From an uncultured Eubacteriales bacterium (GTDB lineage Bacteria; Bacillota; Clostridia; Oscillospirales; Acutalibacteraceae): a stretch of 57,760 bases of DNA. The position numbers and the translations under genes are program-made. The notes under the pieces are model-generated. The model did no database searches, had not been told where the DNA came from, and saw nothing but the letters and a program-made list of their open reading frames with translations. This document shows positions 1 through 9,595 of the stretch, piece after piece; positions within the stretch are counted from its first letter, which is position 1, and each line of letters starts with the position of its first letter. The stretch lies in contig CAKTEU010000013.1 of the NCBI GenBank assembly GCA_934552855.1, positions 1 through 57,760 of the forward strand. The letters are read 5' to 3'.

Positions 1-76
1 GATTCGTTGCTTCATAACTTAATATTGTGCCATAGGGTGCTCTTTTTGTGCTGTCCGTACAATTTGGGGCAGGTCA
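1..76. repeat. Left arm of a 76-bp perfect terminal inverted repeat
   Basis: The first 76 bases are the exact reverse complement of the last 76 bases (57685-57760); the match stops at base 77 (C here, T in the partner). This arm overlaps the last 18 codons and the stop of the first TIR gene, whereas the right arm lies in the leader of the last gene. It may be a true terminal repeat of a linear element, or the place where an assembly graph broke at an inverted repeat. Confidence 0.95.
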
Positions 77-1881
77 CCGGAGCCCGGTAGCGCTTGTCCT
101 AAGTAGATTTTTAACGAATCGCATAAATCTTTATCCGAATTCTCTCTAGTACCGCCCTTTTCTCTGAGTTCTGATATTCGTTTAATACATTCTCCAGAAA
201 CATCATTTTTCATTCCGTTATGAACACAGTAATTCAGTATCCTTTGATAGCCCTCAATGATACTTGTTTTTTCCATATCGGTCAATTCATCGCCGGTCAT
301 ATCATCAAATAGTTTAATCGCAGATTCACCGTGATCAGCAATTTTAACAATCTGATCATCAACCGCCTTGCCGGAAGAAACTGATACTTTCACTTGGTAA
401 GGATGGGCTTCGGCATTACGATACTGCCGAAGCAATTCGTCGCATAATTCTTTGTTAAAACTTCCGCCTAAAGTACCGTATTCTTCATAGATGCGCCATT
501 TGCTTATATATTTTTCAATGACGTCTTCAACCTGCTCCTCTGTCATTTCTTTTCTGGCGCAACACTCGCCGAAGGATTCGCACAAGAAATCATACGGCGT
601 ACTAATTACTGGATACTCATAAAGACCTTGAAGTGCATCAATACTTTCTTCAAGAGCATCGTCCCATTTTTGCAGCTTTTTCAAAATGTCAATGAGTTTA
701 ATCTGAGAACTTAATGTTGCATCGTTATTTACAAGTTTTCCGTTTGATACCTTTAAGAGTTCGAAGCACAAAGCATAATGCTGTTTTTGAGCTTCGAGCG
801 CTTCGTCCAACAAATTTGCTTCAACATAATTCCCGACTTTTTCAGCTAAAATTGAAAGATTCTTCTCTCCTGTAAAAAGTTTTATCAAGCGTTCGGACAA
901 TCTTTCCGGAATCTCATCGATCTCGTTTTCCTCAACGGTGATACCGACCATCGAAGCCAGATATGTCAGTACGTCAGATTTATCATAATCAAAGCCGAAT
1001 CCTATAAAAATCGGCACAATAAGAGTCGCGCTTCTTTCTGCAATCTCCACAGCTGGCTTAACTTCGTCAAGAAGATATTTGCTGTTTGCGGTATTTTTTG
1101 ATACTATTACAACAATAGCCTTTGCCGAAAGAAGTGCGTCGTATAATCTTTCGCTCCAATTTACGCCTATTTCGATTTTACGATCTTCGAAAACAGAAAC
1201 GCCTTTTCGTTCAAGTTCATATCGAATGTCATTTGCAATTTTAATGTCCGCATGAGAATACGAAAGAAATACATCACAGAATTCAGTAATATCGGATTCG
1301 CTGTTATCATTAATATACAGTGATATTAAATTATCATACTGTAACTCCAGACTTTTGAAGTTGAACTCTCCGTCGTCGCCGTCAAAAATGACCGTTTTGT
1401 CAAACAGATCGCAATTTGAAATATACTGTTCTCTTACGATTTGCTCTTTCAAGAGTCGATACTCGATCTCGTCATCGGAAACATCTTGAAGAACCTCGAT
1501 CATTTTTCTTAAGCTTTTTATCCCGATATAGCAATATACTATCAGGACAGTATCTCCGTACACTTTTTTGATTTCTCTGACAAAATCCAGATTCGGTGCT
1601 GAAAGCGTGAGGACCGCATTTGTTCTATTGCAGACGGCTTCGACAATCTGCTCCTTATTAAACCCAATCATAACACCGTTATGATTGTATCTAAACAGAG
1701 AATCGGTATACTTGTAGAAATCATCCTGGGAAACGATTGTTCTGCTTCCGAAGCGTTCTTTTGTATCAACAGAATCAGACTCACAGCTATATTTTGTTAC
1801 GAGTCTAAATCCCTTATCGGCAAAGTAATCGCGAGAATATTTGCCTACGTTTGCCGTTGTTCCGTATAAAACTAAAAGCAT
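19..1881 (-). CDS. Guanylate-kinase-like domain fused to a TIR domain and a helical C-terminus
   Basis: A 620-residue protein. Residues 1-190 resemble a guanylate kinase fold: a P-loop-like GTTANVGKYS (7-16) with one extra residue and no Ser/Thr after the lysine, then an order of strands like the GMP-kinase core, so it is probably a degenerate nucleotide-binding domain. Residues 202-330 are a TIR domain (CDVFLSYSH at 202-210) that keeps a glutamate (E273, in LLDEVKP) at the place of the NADase catalytic residue. The rest is helical and TPR-like. It is the last gene of the minus-strand run, 13 bp after the broken cinA-like gene. Its final 18 codons lie in the terminal repeat, so the true C-terminus may differ. 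A role as a TIR NADase effector is inference; the fusion is unusual. Confidence 0.85.
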   Translation of the reverse strand: MLLVLYGTTANVGKYSRDYFADKGFRLVTKYSCESDSVDTKERFGSRTIVSQDDFYKYTDSLFRYNHNGVMIGFNKEQIVEAVCNRTNAVLTLSAPNLDFVREIKKVYGDTVLIVYCYIGIKSLRKMIEVLQDVSDDEIEYRLLKEQIVREQYISNCDLFDKTVIFDGDDGEFNFKSLELQYDNLISLYINDNSESDITEFCDVFLSYSHADIKIANDIRYELERKGVSVFEDRKIEIGVNWSERLYDALLSAKAIVVIVSKNTANSKYLLDEVKPAVEIAERSATLIVPIFIGFGFDYDKSDVLTYLASMVGITVEENEIDEIPERLSERLIKLFTGEKNLSILAEKVGNYVEANLLDEALEAQKQHYALCFELLKVSNGKLVNNDATLSSQIKLIDILKKLQKWDDALEESIDALQGLYEYPVISTPYDFLCESFGECCARKEMTEEQVEDVIEKYISKWRIYEEYGTLGGSFNKELCDELLRQYRNAEAHPYQVKVSVSSGKAVDDQIVKIADHGESAIKLFDDMTGDELTDMEKTSIIEGYQRILNYCVHNGMKNDVSGECIKRISELREKGGTRENSDKDLCDSLKIYLGQALPGSGDLPQIVRTAQKEHPMAQY

Positions 1882-1894
1882 ATTATTTCACCGT

Positions 1895-2376
1895 TCATCT
1901 CAACTCAATCAAGTATACTAAGTATGAAATCCAAACACTTTGTAATTGCGACTCTATTATTGTTTCACGATTCAACGCATCGAGAAACCATGTCTCCTTA
2001 ACAACTTTGTCTTGCAATTTCAAAGCCACACACACCATTCCAACTGGCTTGCTTTCTGTTGCTCCTCCAGGTCCAGCAATCCCGCTCATGGCAAGTCCGA
2101 CATCTGCATGACTGATTTCAACAAGCCCTCTTACCATTTCTTCAACGGTTTCTTCGCTAACGGCGCCAAACTCAATCAATGTTCTCTCGGAAACTTTAAG
2201 ACAGTCAATTTTTGATTGATTTGAATATGTGGTTATGCTAACGTCAATTACTTTTGAAGAGCCCGGGATTTTTATTATTTCTTTTGCTATACCTCAACCT
2301 GTTATTGTTTCGGCGAAAGCAATTCTATAGTTTTTTTAGCCAGTTTTTCAACGACGGCTTTAGCTAAATCTCTCAT
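1895..2376 (-). pseudogene. CinA C-terminal domain (nicotinamide-nucleotide amidohydrolase, PncC type), broken
   Basis: The 3' part (1895-2179) encodes a clear CinA C-terminal domain with GAVSEETVEEM and MSGIAGPGG. The family deamidates NMN to nicotinate mononucleotide, a step of NAD salvage. The frame continues upstream with RIAFAETITG and YSNQSKIDCL, but an in-frame TGA (2294-2296) stands where the family has glycine. The ATG at 2376 reads only about 20 codons before a frameshift in a run of seven A (2331-2337, coding strand); one extra A restores the frame. The start is coupled to the upstream gene by a TAATG overlap, with AGGAGG 8 bases before it. Real decay and sequencing error are both possible. 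Confidence 0.8.
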
Positions 2377-5357
2377 TATTTTGTATTCCTCCTGTTACAC
2401 AAGGAACTATAATCAATAACTGACGAATTCTTTGCAGCATCTTCCAGTACCACTAGGTAATCTGATATTTCTCTGGTTAACTCAATATCAGCGATCATTT
2501 TCTTGGCATTTTGAGAAATGGCCGAAGCTTTCCCTTTTTCACCGTGAATCAAGTAAAACTCTGCGTTCCTTATGCACTCAATAATGTATTCGTTGATTAG
2601 TTTTTCAGTCTTTGCTCGTCCTACAAGAACAAAATACAATTCAACTGACTCACAGAACAAGCTTTCTGCATCTTCTAATTTTCCCAACTTATCACATGTA
2701 AACGCCAGCCTGTCCAAACAAATTGCATAATCCCGTATATCATCAATCATATCAGTCACAGAATAAATCTCAGACGATATTTGCTTGTCTTTTTGAAACT
2801 ACCCAAGCGCCTCTGCGAATTTGTGTTGACCTATCAAAGCATCGCCGAGGCAATGACAGCTATTTGCGAGCCCACGTTTGGAATTCAAAGCACCCATTTG
2901 ATTATATATTTCACTAGACATCGTATAATTGTGCATATAATACTCGACTGCTTTATCAAAGTCGCCTTGTATTTCCGCAATACGTCCAAGGCGTTCATAA
3001 GTGATAGCAACGCCTCTATAGTCTTTGTTTCATCAAAAATCTTTTGGCTCTCAATCAAGCATCGATCGTATTGCATCAGTGCGTCAATATACTCGTTTTT
3101 GCTTTGTTGTATCCATCCTATGCGCTCGTAACCGATGGCAACATTTCTTAAGACTTCTACCAATCCGGTTTTTTATACAAATCCAATGACAGATCCAGAT
3201 AATGCCGATAGTATTCCATAGCATCATCCATTTTCATGGATTCAACCATAATTTTGCCCATTCGCCCATTGCAAACAGACAGGGCAAATTGATTCCATGA
3301 TGAAGGATCTTCAGAATACAGCCCTTCAGCCAGAATCATGCCATCCATATATGTTTTTTTAGCTGAATCAATATCTTTGCTTCTATATAGAAGGATATTG
3401 CCCAAACCAGAGTAGAAAAAGACTTTGTATGTATCAATGTCCTGCTGAATTTCATTCACACGGACAGCCGATTCAAATTGGCCGGCATTAATAGCGCCAT
3501 CCACAACGCGGCGAATGACTACAAATGATACAACCGACGGTTGACCGCATATATTTTTAATGATTTGCTTGACAATATCAAATTGCTTACGGTAAACGTA
3601 TTCCAATAGGACGGTAGAGTATTTTTCCGCAACCACAAACTGTTTATCCTGCAACAATTGATTAAGAAACGCATATTCCTTGCTTTCAATAAGATGACTA
3701 ACGCCGTATGACATACAATAATTTGAAGCGAGAAAATCACTATCAGAATCTTTTATCCAAGCAATTATCTTTTTTTCGCCTTCGTTACATTCTATATAAT
3801 ATTCCCCACTCTTATCCCAATCAACTAACCACTCAGCGAGACTTTTATGATAAAAGCAAAGTGTATTATTATCTTTTCTGATAAATGCCAAAACCCTTTG
3901 GATCTTCGACAATAAGCTTCTCTTACCCTCTCTGATTACCTTTGAAAGATCATCGAGAGAAATAGGTGCTTTTGTTGCACACAAATCTCAAATATTGGAA
4001 CGATTTCACTTTCATATTCGTCTATATTCTTGAATTTTCTGTTTATTGTTCTTGCGTAAATCCCGTCTAACCCTTTAGGATACCTCTTGCCATTGTGGTT
4101 AATCGATCCTCCATCGAGTAAATCGTTTAATGCAAAATAAACATACAGAAAATTACCGGCGCTACTCTCAATTAATTCTTCTTTATCTGCGTTACTGATG
4201 GAGTAATCGTGTTCACTTAAGTAATTATCTATATAGTCGCTAATGTCTTGAATGTTTTCGGAAGACGACGTATCAATTTTAAGAACGGTTGTGTCCTGAA
4301 GCAAGTATTCCAGCTTGCTATCAGGGCGCGAAGTAATGATGATTTTGAACCAATTCGGTAACAATCTGGAATTATCAGACACAATACTTAGGAGGTCTTC
4401 CCTTTCACATGGGTCAGAAATCTCATCGATAGCGTCAATAATTACAACCGCCTGTCGATTATCGCTGTTTTCTAACTTGTTAAGGGGTTCTACAAGAAGT
4501 TTTTCAAATAATTCAATGCCAGAAGCTGTATCTAATACTCTCTCGCTAATACCCTCGATATATTGGGAGAAGCCGGGCATCTGAGTAGCAACAGAATAAG
4601 TCAATGCCTTGACAATATTTCTTACTTTCGTACTTGATTCAATATCAAATCTGCAATAATGAATTCCGGCAAAATATCCCTCGACATCATCGAATACCAA
4701 ATTCGTGATAAATGATGATTTCCCGGAACCTATTTCGCCAATAATACACAGGACTTTTTCATTAGCGTCTTTAATCCAGTTCAAACACTTTTGTGATAGC
4801 CATTGCCTGCCGGTGTAATCCTTAGTAAGTCCTTTGCTGTATGCATCATTATCAAACTGATTAAGCACTTGCATCAATGAATACGACTCTCCGTATTGTG
4901 CAAGTGCATTAATATCATTTATCGCAGCACAAATGCCTTCCTCAGTTTTTTTGAATTCTTTCTCATCAATTATAAGTCCATTGCATATAATCTTTTTGCC
5001 ATTGATGTATTGCAAGCGATGAACAATCAAAGGCGGCTGGCATTCCTCAAGCATAACCGGAATTATGGATTTCTTACAAGAACGGGCATATTCAATTTCG
5101 TCACGACAGAAACTGTCATCAGCATTTGTCAAACCATTATTATTAATTCTGACACTGTATTTGGCCATGAAGAAAACAACGATATCACAATGTTCTATCG
5201 CTTCTTCAATCTTGTAGTCATATCTTTCGCCCACATTCAACGATTTTCCATCGAAAAACACATCGAAAAAAACGTTTGAAAAATCATCGGCGAATCGTTC
5301 AACTACACTACTGTATTTATCATGACCATAGCTGATGAATACTCGCTTTTCGTTCAT
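2376..5357 (-). pseudogene. TIR-NACHT/STAND ATPase-TPR protein, frameshifted
   Basis: The intact first piece (3936-5357, 473 residues) has an N-terminal TIR domain (VFISYGH; glutamate E87 in CRDEIEYA) and a STAND NTPase with Walker A GEIGSGKS (207-214) and Walker B VVIIDAIDEI. TPR-like helices continue in pieces 3157-3984, 2885-3163 and 2376-2759. I place single-base losses near 3975-3985 (restoring EILCATKAPISLDDLS), near 3169-3174 (an A run) and near 3022-3027, plus an in-frame TAG at 2799-2801. The repaired product would be about 990 residues, the usual size of a STAND immune protein. Such proteins oligomerise on sensing infection and switch on the TIR NADase. All frameshifts sit in short A or T runs, so base-calling error must be excluded first. 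Confidence 0.85.
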
Positions 5358-5358
5358 A

Positions 5359-5919
5359 TTACTCCACTACTTTTGCACAAATGTTTTCCATATCCTCTCT
5401 TGAGTTAACCTCGCCATTGATTAAGTGCTTCTTTCCCAATGTTCTTCTCATTACGACCAAGCCAGCTTTATGGGACTCAGGGCCGCCATTGGAGGCACAG
5501 TAATCAACAAGCACAATCGGATGGATTCCCATTTCAAACAATGTCGTTGCGTTTATTTGCACACAACAATCGGTATCGGTACCACAGATAAAAACATTCA
5601 GGGGCATACTTCCGTTGCCACATTCTTTCAAGGCGGTTAATAAAGATTCTCTTTCGCAGTTATAATAGTGTTTTTCTAAAATAAAATCGCTTTTTGATTT
5701 CAGCTCGTCTAGCAACTCAATATCAGGCTCATCGACTAGACGAGACCAATGCAGCCATTGATAATATGGTGATTCTGGTCGGTTTACGAACTTCGTTGCA
5801 ATGATTTTGTCAAAAAGATTGGATCTAATTAGTTTAGCAATCCTTTCTGCATTATCCTTTGTTTTCTGATTTCTCTGGAAACCGTTTTGAACGTCTATAA
5901 CCAAAAGAATATTATTCAC
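5359..5919 (-). CDS. Isochorismatase-like cysteine hydrolase
   Basis: About 186 residues of the isochorismatase/nicotinamidase superfamily. The D-K-C triad is visible: Asp in LLVIDVQNGF, Lys in ILEKHYYN, and Cys in CGTDTDCCV. The DxH...H metal site of classical nicotinamidases is not obvious, so nicotinamidase activity is only possible. I choose the GTG at 5919, which follows GGAGGGA by 11 bases and overlaps the end of the NAD(P)HX repair gene by 8 bases; the longer ATG frame at 5943 lies inside that gene. The neighbours (NAD(P)HX epimerase/dehydratase, CinA-type amidase, TIR proteins) suggest a small amide or nicotinamide-like substrate. Confidence 0.82.
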   Translation of the reverse strand: MNNILLVIDVQNGFQRNQKTKDNAERIAKLIRSNLFDKIIATKFVNRPESPYYQWLHWSRLVDEPDIELLDELKSKSDFILEKHYYNCERESLLTALKECGNGSMPLNVFICGTDTDCCVQINATTLFEMGIHPIVLVDYCASNGGPESHKAGLVVMRRTLGKKHLINGEVNSREDMENICAKVVE

Positions 5920-7413
5920 TCTGATTAACTCCCTCCAATACACTTACAACATTTTTAATAGATGAGACAGTATCACCTGAAACCATGCTTACCGATCCTA
6001 CACTTTCCTGAGCAAGTTCCCCGGCTTTACCATTTATATAAGCAGACGCTGCCGTCCCTAGCAAAACATCTTGCGAATATGCCAGCACTGCAGAAAGAAT
6101 TCCGGATAAAACATCTCCGCTCCCCGCTGTTGCCATACCAGCACAGCCTGTATCAACGAAGTAGGTGCAATTACCATCGGTAATTATTGTTGACGGACCT
6201 TTCAGTAACAATACAACGTGATTTTGTTTAGCATAATCTTCGGCGAGTGCAACAGGTTCGTTAAGTAAATCATCGACATCTTTTCCTGTCATCCTTGAAA
6301 ATTCTTTGATATGAGGTGTAAGAATTAGCGTACAAGACGCATTCTTTATTTTTTCTTTGCTTATTCTTGATAATAATGTCAATCCATCAGCATCAACAAT
6401 AAGTTTGCCAGAGAAGCGACTCAGAAGGAACTCAAGAATCTTCAATGCTTCATCTAATGTACCGATACCCATTCCAAAAGTCACAGTTTTGACATTTGAA
6501 ATCAATTCTGCTATTTCTTTTTCATCGAATATAACTTCTTCTCCGTTATCACTTAACGGATATAGCGTGCTCTCAAGCACTTTTGATGCAATAACAGGAT
6601 AAATAACATTGGGTGCGGCAATTTTCACAACTCCTGCGCCAGATCTCATAGCTGCATTTGCCATCTCTGCAAGTTGAATAGCGCCGGGATACTTTTTTGA
6701 TCCTCCGATAAGGGCGACATAGCCGAAAATTCCTTTATTAGAAAAGTTTTTCTAGGTTTGAATATATCTTTTATATCATTGGATTGGATCAAATAGTATG
6801 TTCTGTCCACCGGATTAATTCCGATTTCACAATTCACTTTCTTTTTCATCACATCCTTAGCCATATTAAGGAAATGGCCGGATTTAAACCCTCCGATCGA
6901 AACAGTCACATCGGAACGCACACACAACTCTGCAATTCCATTGTCACCGTTTAAACCGCTATTGATATCAACAGAGACAACATATGCATTAGATGCGTTT
7001 ATTGCTTCAATTAAATCTCTTGCATTTTCCCTGACTGTTCCCTTGAAACCGGTTCCAAAAATGCAATCAACTATCGTTGCAAATCTCGATAAATCAATAA
7101 CCGAATCCCATATTTTTATAGGAATGTTTACTTCTTTACAGATATTAAAATAATACTCTCCATCTTCCGAAAACCTCTCAGAAAGAAGGATGATTTCACA
7201 ATCAATATCGGAATCTTTTAAAAGCTTTGCTAATACATAGCCATCACCAGCATTATTTCCACTACCGCACATTATCGCGACAGGAGGCTTCCAATCAACG
7301 CTTTCAAACACTCCTTTGCCAGCGCGGAACATAAGTTCTTTGCTGGGAGTATAATTTGCTATAGTAAACGCATCACTTTTACGCATATTGTCAACAGACA
7401 AAACTTTTATCAT
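5912..7413 (-). pseudogene. nnr: Bifunctional NAD(P)H-hydrate epimerase / ADP-dependent NAD(P)H-hydrate dehydratase, frameshifted
   Basis: The 5' piece (6646-7413) is the YjeF_N epimerase, with the GSGNNAGDGYVLAK loop and SVDINSGLNGDNG. The 3' piece (5912-6664) is the ribokinase-like dehydratase, with GAGVVKIA, LILTPHIKEF and AGSGDVLSGI. The enzyme repairs hydrated NADH and NADPH. The frame breaks in the T/A runs at about 6741-6752. One added base gives KTFSNKGIFGYVALIGGS across the join and a 500-residue protein, the normal length of the fused Nnr enzyme. This is a housekeeping function rarely carried on accessory DNA. Here it sits in one transcript with TIR proteins and a CinA-type amidase, so a role in NAD upkeep is likely. 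Confidence 0.88.
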
Positions 7414-7428
7414 TTTTTCGCCTCTTAA

Positions 7429-7887
7429 TTAAAACAGAGCTTTCAACTTTTTTGCTTCCTTAATCTCTTCTGATGCAATAACATCGTCGCTCTCAATGAT
7501 GATATCGCAAATCAAACCAAGAAGTTCCTTATATGCGTCTGCCAACTTCTCGTTAATGGATCGCATATATGTTATGCCATTCTCAAACTGTTCGTCAAAC
7601 GAGTGGCTGATTTCATTCTCACAGCTCTCATAGATATCGGCTAACTCGTCAGCGGTATATTCGAAACCGAAGTTTTTATTCAGATACTCTGTTTCTTTTT
7701 CGTTAACCTCACCGTCAGCCGCGATCAATCTAAGAATCACGCTGACGAGATCATTTTGATAGAAAACGTCCATTTCACCGTGTTCTTCTTTGTCCCAAAG
7801 GTTCAAATCTTCGAGAGCATCGCACCCGATGAGAAACCTCTCATACTTCGTATTGAACTCCTCTGTAAGCATATCGATTCTTTTCAT
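7429..7887 (-). CDS. TerB-like protein
   Basis: A 152-residue acidic, all-helical protein. The segments VILRLIAADGEVNEKETEYL and DIIIESDDVIASEEIKEA look like the paired helical repeats with an Asp-Gly turn that define TerB-type domains (TerB/DUF533 class, proposed metal binders in Ter stress systems). It starts at ATG 7887, whose codon lies 1 base past the stop that the preceding metallopeptidase would use if its internal TAG were sense. With the TerD and TerY-like genes elsewhere in the window it supports a Ter-type system. The similarity is by pattern only, so the family call is moderate. Confidence 0.65.
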   Translation of the reverse strand: MKRIDMLTEEFNTKYERFLIGCDALEDLNLWDKEEHGEMDVFYQNDLVSVILRLIAADGEVNEKETEYLNKNFGFEYTADELADIYESCENEISHSFDEQFENGITYMRSINEKLADAYKELLGLICDIIIESDDVIASEEIKEAKKLKALF

Positions 7888-8116
7888 TTTAATTACCCCT
7901 TCCTAAAGCTTTTGAAATAACACCTTTAAAGTGTCCCGGCTGATAAAGCTGGGCTTTGTTTTCCCTGAACGCAAGAACGACCATCTCGATGTCATTATTG
8001 CTGATAGGCCCGTAGTGATCGCACATAACAAGATTATAAAACTTGTCTGTCAGATAATATCCGTCAAGTTCGGAATAAGTTCCCTTTGAGACCCCTCCAA
8101 GGTTATCAGATCGGCT

Positions 8117-9001
8117 CTAGTAGAGATCACCCAAACCTAGAGCATGTCCGAACTCATGTTTGGAAACGTGTTTGATTTCCTCGAAGTCGTCAAATTTGCC
8201 ATTCTCGCTAAGTACATATATAAGTTTTCTCGATCGGGTAGACCATTTTCTGAATCTGGGAATAGCGAAAGAGCGTTTGGATGTAATTATAGAATTTATT
8301 CGCTCCTTATTTTTTTGAGTCCCGATTGCATTTGAAAATTTCATAGCAGCTTCACTGATTTCATCGGTCATCGGCAAAACTATGACATTGTCCCAAACCC
8401 GATCTTCGATGGATAAATTCACAACAACCTGCAATGTCTGATTTCCGAAGACCTTGTATTCACCCTGCCATTGCATTATCCCATCAAGTACTGCATTTTC
8501 AAATCCTTCAGGATCATCTAAAAAAACATCGCACCAAAACTTTATGTTGGCGCTTAAAGTCAAAGTATTGACTCCGGCAGCATAATCAAGCACCGCATCA
8601 ATCGGTGTTAGGATGCCTGTTCGTTTAACCTTTATCGGCTTGCCGTCAAAATCGACAAGCGGTCCAGTTTTTATCTCTGACGCTTGAATTTCCTTTGAGT
8701 TTCGACTAATACAATGCGCGTTAAGCAAAGCTCTTGCTTGAATATTTCCCTTCTGGGCGGCACCGCACAAAATACTTAACGCATGCTCTTCCGGGTCTCC
8801 TGCAACAGGCTTTAAAACTCCTCGAAGCATTAGCTCGCCGACGATATAAGTCGCCTCCGGATCGCCTCCCGAATATGCTTTTAAAATATTAGAGATGCCA
8901 GCAGATCGCTGCGCAGGCTCGTCGCTATTGAGCAAAGACTTTCCAATCTCGCGATATAACTCGGGTGATTGATTGGTCTCCTGCACTTCTATGCTTTTCA
9001 C
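8117..9001 (-). CDS. Sel1-like repeat protein with a matrixin-type zinc metallopeptidase domain, premature TAG
   Basis: The reading frame starts at GTG 9001 with AAGGAG 8 bases upstream. Residues 15-110 look like Sel1 repeats (ATYIVGELMLRG). The C-terminal part carries HEFGHALGLGD, a metzincin-type zinc site (HExxHxxGxxD). The frame ends at TAG 8117-8119 just after GDLY. Without that stop it continues for about 75 more residues in the same frame, with gene-like content such as ISNNDIEMVVLAF, to a TAA at 7889-7891, right against the TerB-like start. The TAG therefore looks premature (GAG would give GDLYES). The catalytic motif precedes the stop, so activity may survive. It is translated with the RyR gene immediately upstream. 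Confidence 0.75.
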   Translation of the reverse strand: MKSIEVQETNQSPELYREIGKSLLNSDEPAQRSAGISNILKAYSGGDPEATYIVGELMLRGVLKPVAGDPEEHALSILCGAAQKGNIQARALLNAHCISRNSKEIQASEIKTGPLVDFDGKPIKVKRTGILTPIDAVLDYAAGVNTLTLSANIKFWCDVFLDDPEGFENAVLDGIMQWQGEYKVFGNQTLQVVVNLSIEDRVWDNVIVLPMTDEISEAAMKFSNAIGTQKNKERINSIITSKRSFAIPRFRKWSTRSRKLIYVLSENGKFDDFEEIKHVSKHEFGHALGLGDLY

Positions 9002-9004
9002 AGA

Positions 9005-9307
9005 CTATTCTCCTTTTTCTATCCGATAACCGAGAGCAATCACAAGTTTTAACGTGTTCAAAGCCGTTTTTCTATCATACTCTTTTTCCGATTCAGGAAG
9101 CATAGAATACGGGACGAGACATGGTGTCTGTTTCAACTTGTCATCACGCTTTTCTCCGTACGTCCATCCTTCAGCTATCCTTCCTGCTGACCATACTTCG
9201 TGGACATTCTCCGCGATTTGTTCTGTCAATCCCATAAGATCAGAAGATAGCTCAATCTTGCTTGTGTCTAATGGTTTTGGATTATATGTTTTCATATGAC
9301 CTCTCAT
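9005..9307 (-). CDS. Stand-alone RyR-domain protein
   Basis: About 100 residues, almost entirely one RyR (ryanodine-receptor repeat) domain: ENVHEVWSAGRIAEGW, YGEKRDDKLKQTPCLVPY and KTALNTLKLVIALGY are the family signature. Prokaryotic RyR domains occur in nucleotide-centred conflict and stress systems and are predicted ligand or nucleotide sensors. The ATG at 9307 overlaps the stop of the upstream HTH gene (ATGA); a second ATG at 9295 follows GAGAGGT and may be used. It ends in TAG three bases before the metallopeptidase GTG. The order regulator-RyR-protease suggests that a bound ligand controls the protease, which is inference. Confidence 0.88.
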   Translation of the reverse strand: MRGHMKTYNPKPLDTSKIELSSDLMGLTEQIAENVHEVWSAGRIAEGWTYGEKRDDKLKQTPCLVPYSMLPESEKEYDRKTALNTLKLVIALGYRIEKGE

Positions 9308-9504
9308 TTTTCTAAAGTTTGTTCTATATCAGCGGTCCGGTTTTTTCTTTCAAGGACAATATCTGCTTCTTTAGGAATAAGCCAAATACCGCTGCCTTCA
9401 AGTTTCATTGCTCCTTCAATTTTTCCATCTTCGCATAGCTTCTGAATCCATCTTGGCGTCACACCATACTTATCAGATGCGGCCTTTACGGAAATGTACT
9501 CCAT
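9304..9504 (-). CDS. Small helix-turn-helix protein (MerR/excisionase-like)
   Basis: 66 residues. The N-terminus (MEYISVKAASDKYGVTPRWI, then a second helix) is a winged-helix/HTH_17-type DNA-binding fold, and WLIPKEAD is the typical wing ending of this class. The start is supported by AAGGAG upstream. It overlaps the RyR gene by 4 bases, so the two are translationally coupled. It may act as a local repressor or as a specificity subunit; no integrase or phage gene is nearby to support an excisionase role. Confidence 0.75.
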   Translation of the reverse strand: MEYISVKAASDKYGVTPRWIQKLCEDGKIEGAMKLEGSGIWLIPKEADIVLERKNRTADIEQTLEK

Positions 9505-9595
9505 TTTTAACTCTCCTTTTTGTTAGTGACATAAAATATTCAATCTGCTTTAAAGAAGGTAAATGTCAAGGATAATTCATTATTCTCCTCCCAAA

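Noticed and set aside
5359..5919. Classical nicotinamidase PncA
   Set aside because: The D-K-C triad is present but the usual Asp-x-His and His zinc ligands are not, so I kept the broader cysteine hydrolase call.
9564..9569. Promoter for the membrane RyR gene from TTGACA on the minus strand
   Set aside because: The -35 is perfect but no -10 lies at 16-19 bases; the nearest TATTTT is 25 bases away.
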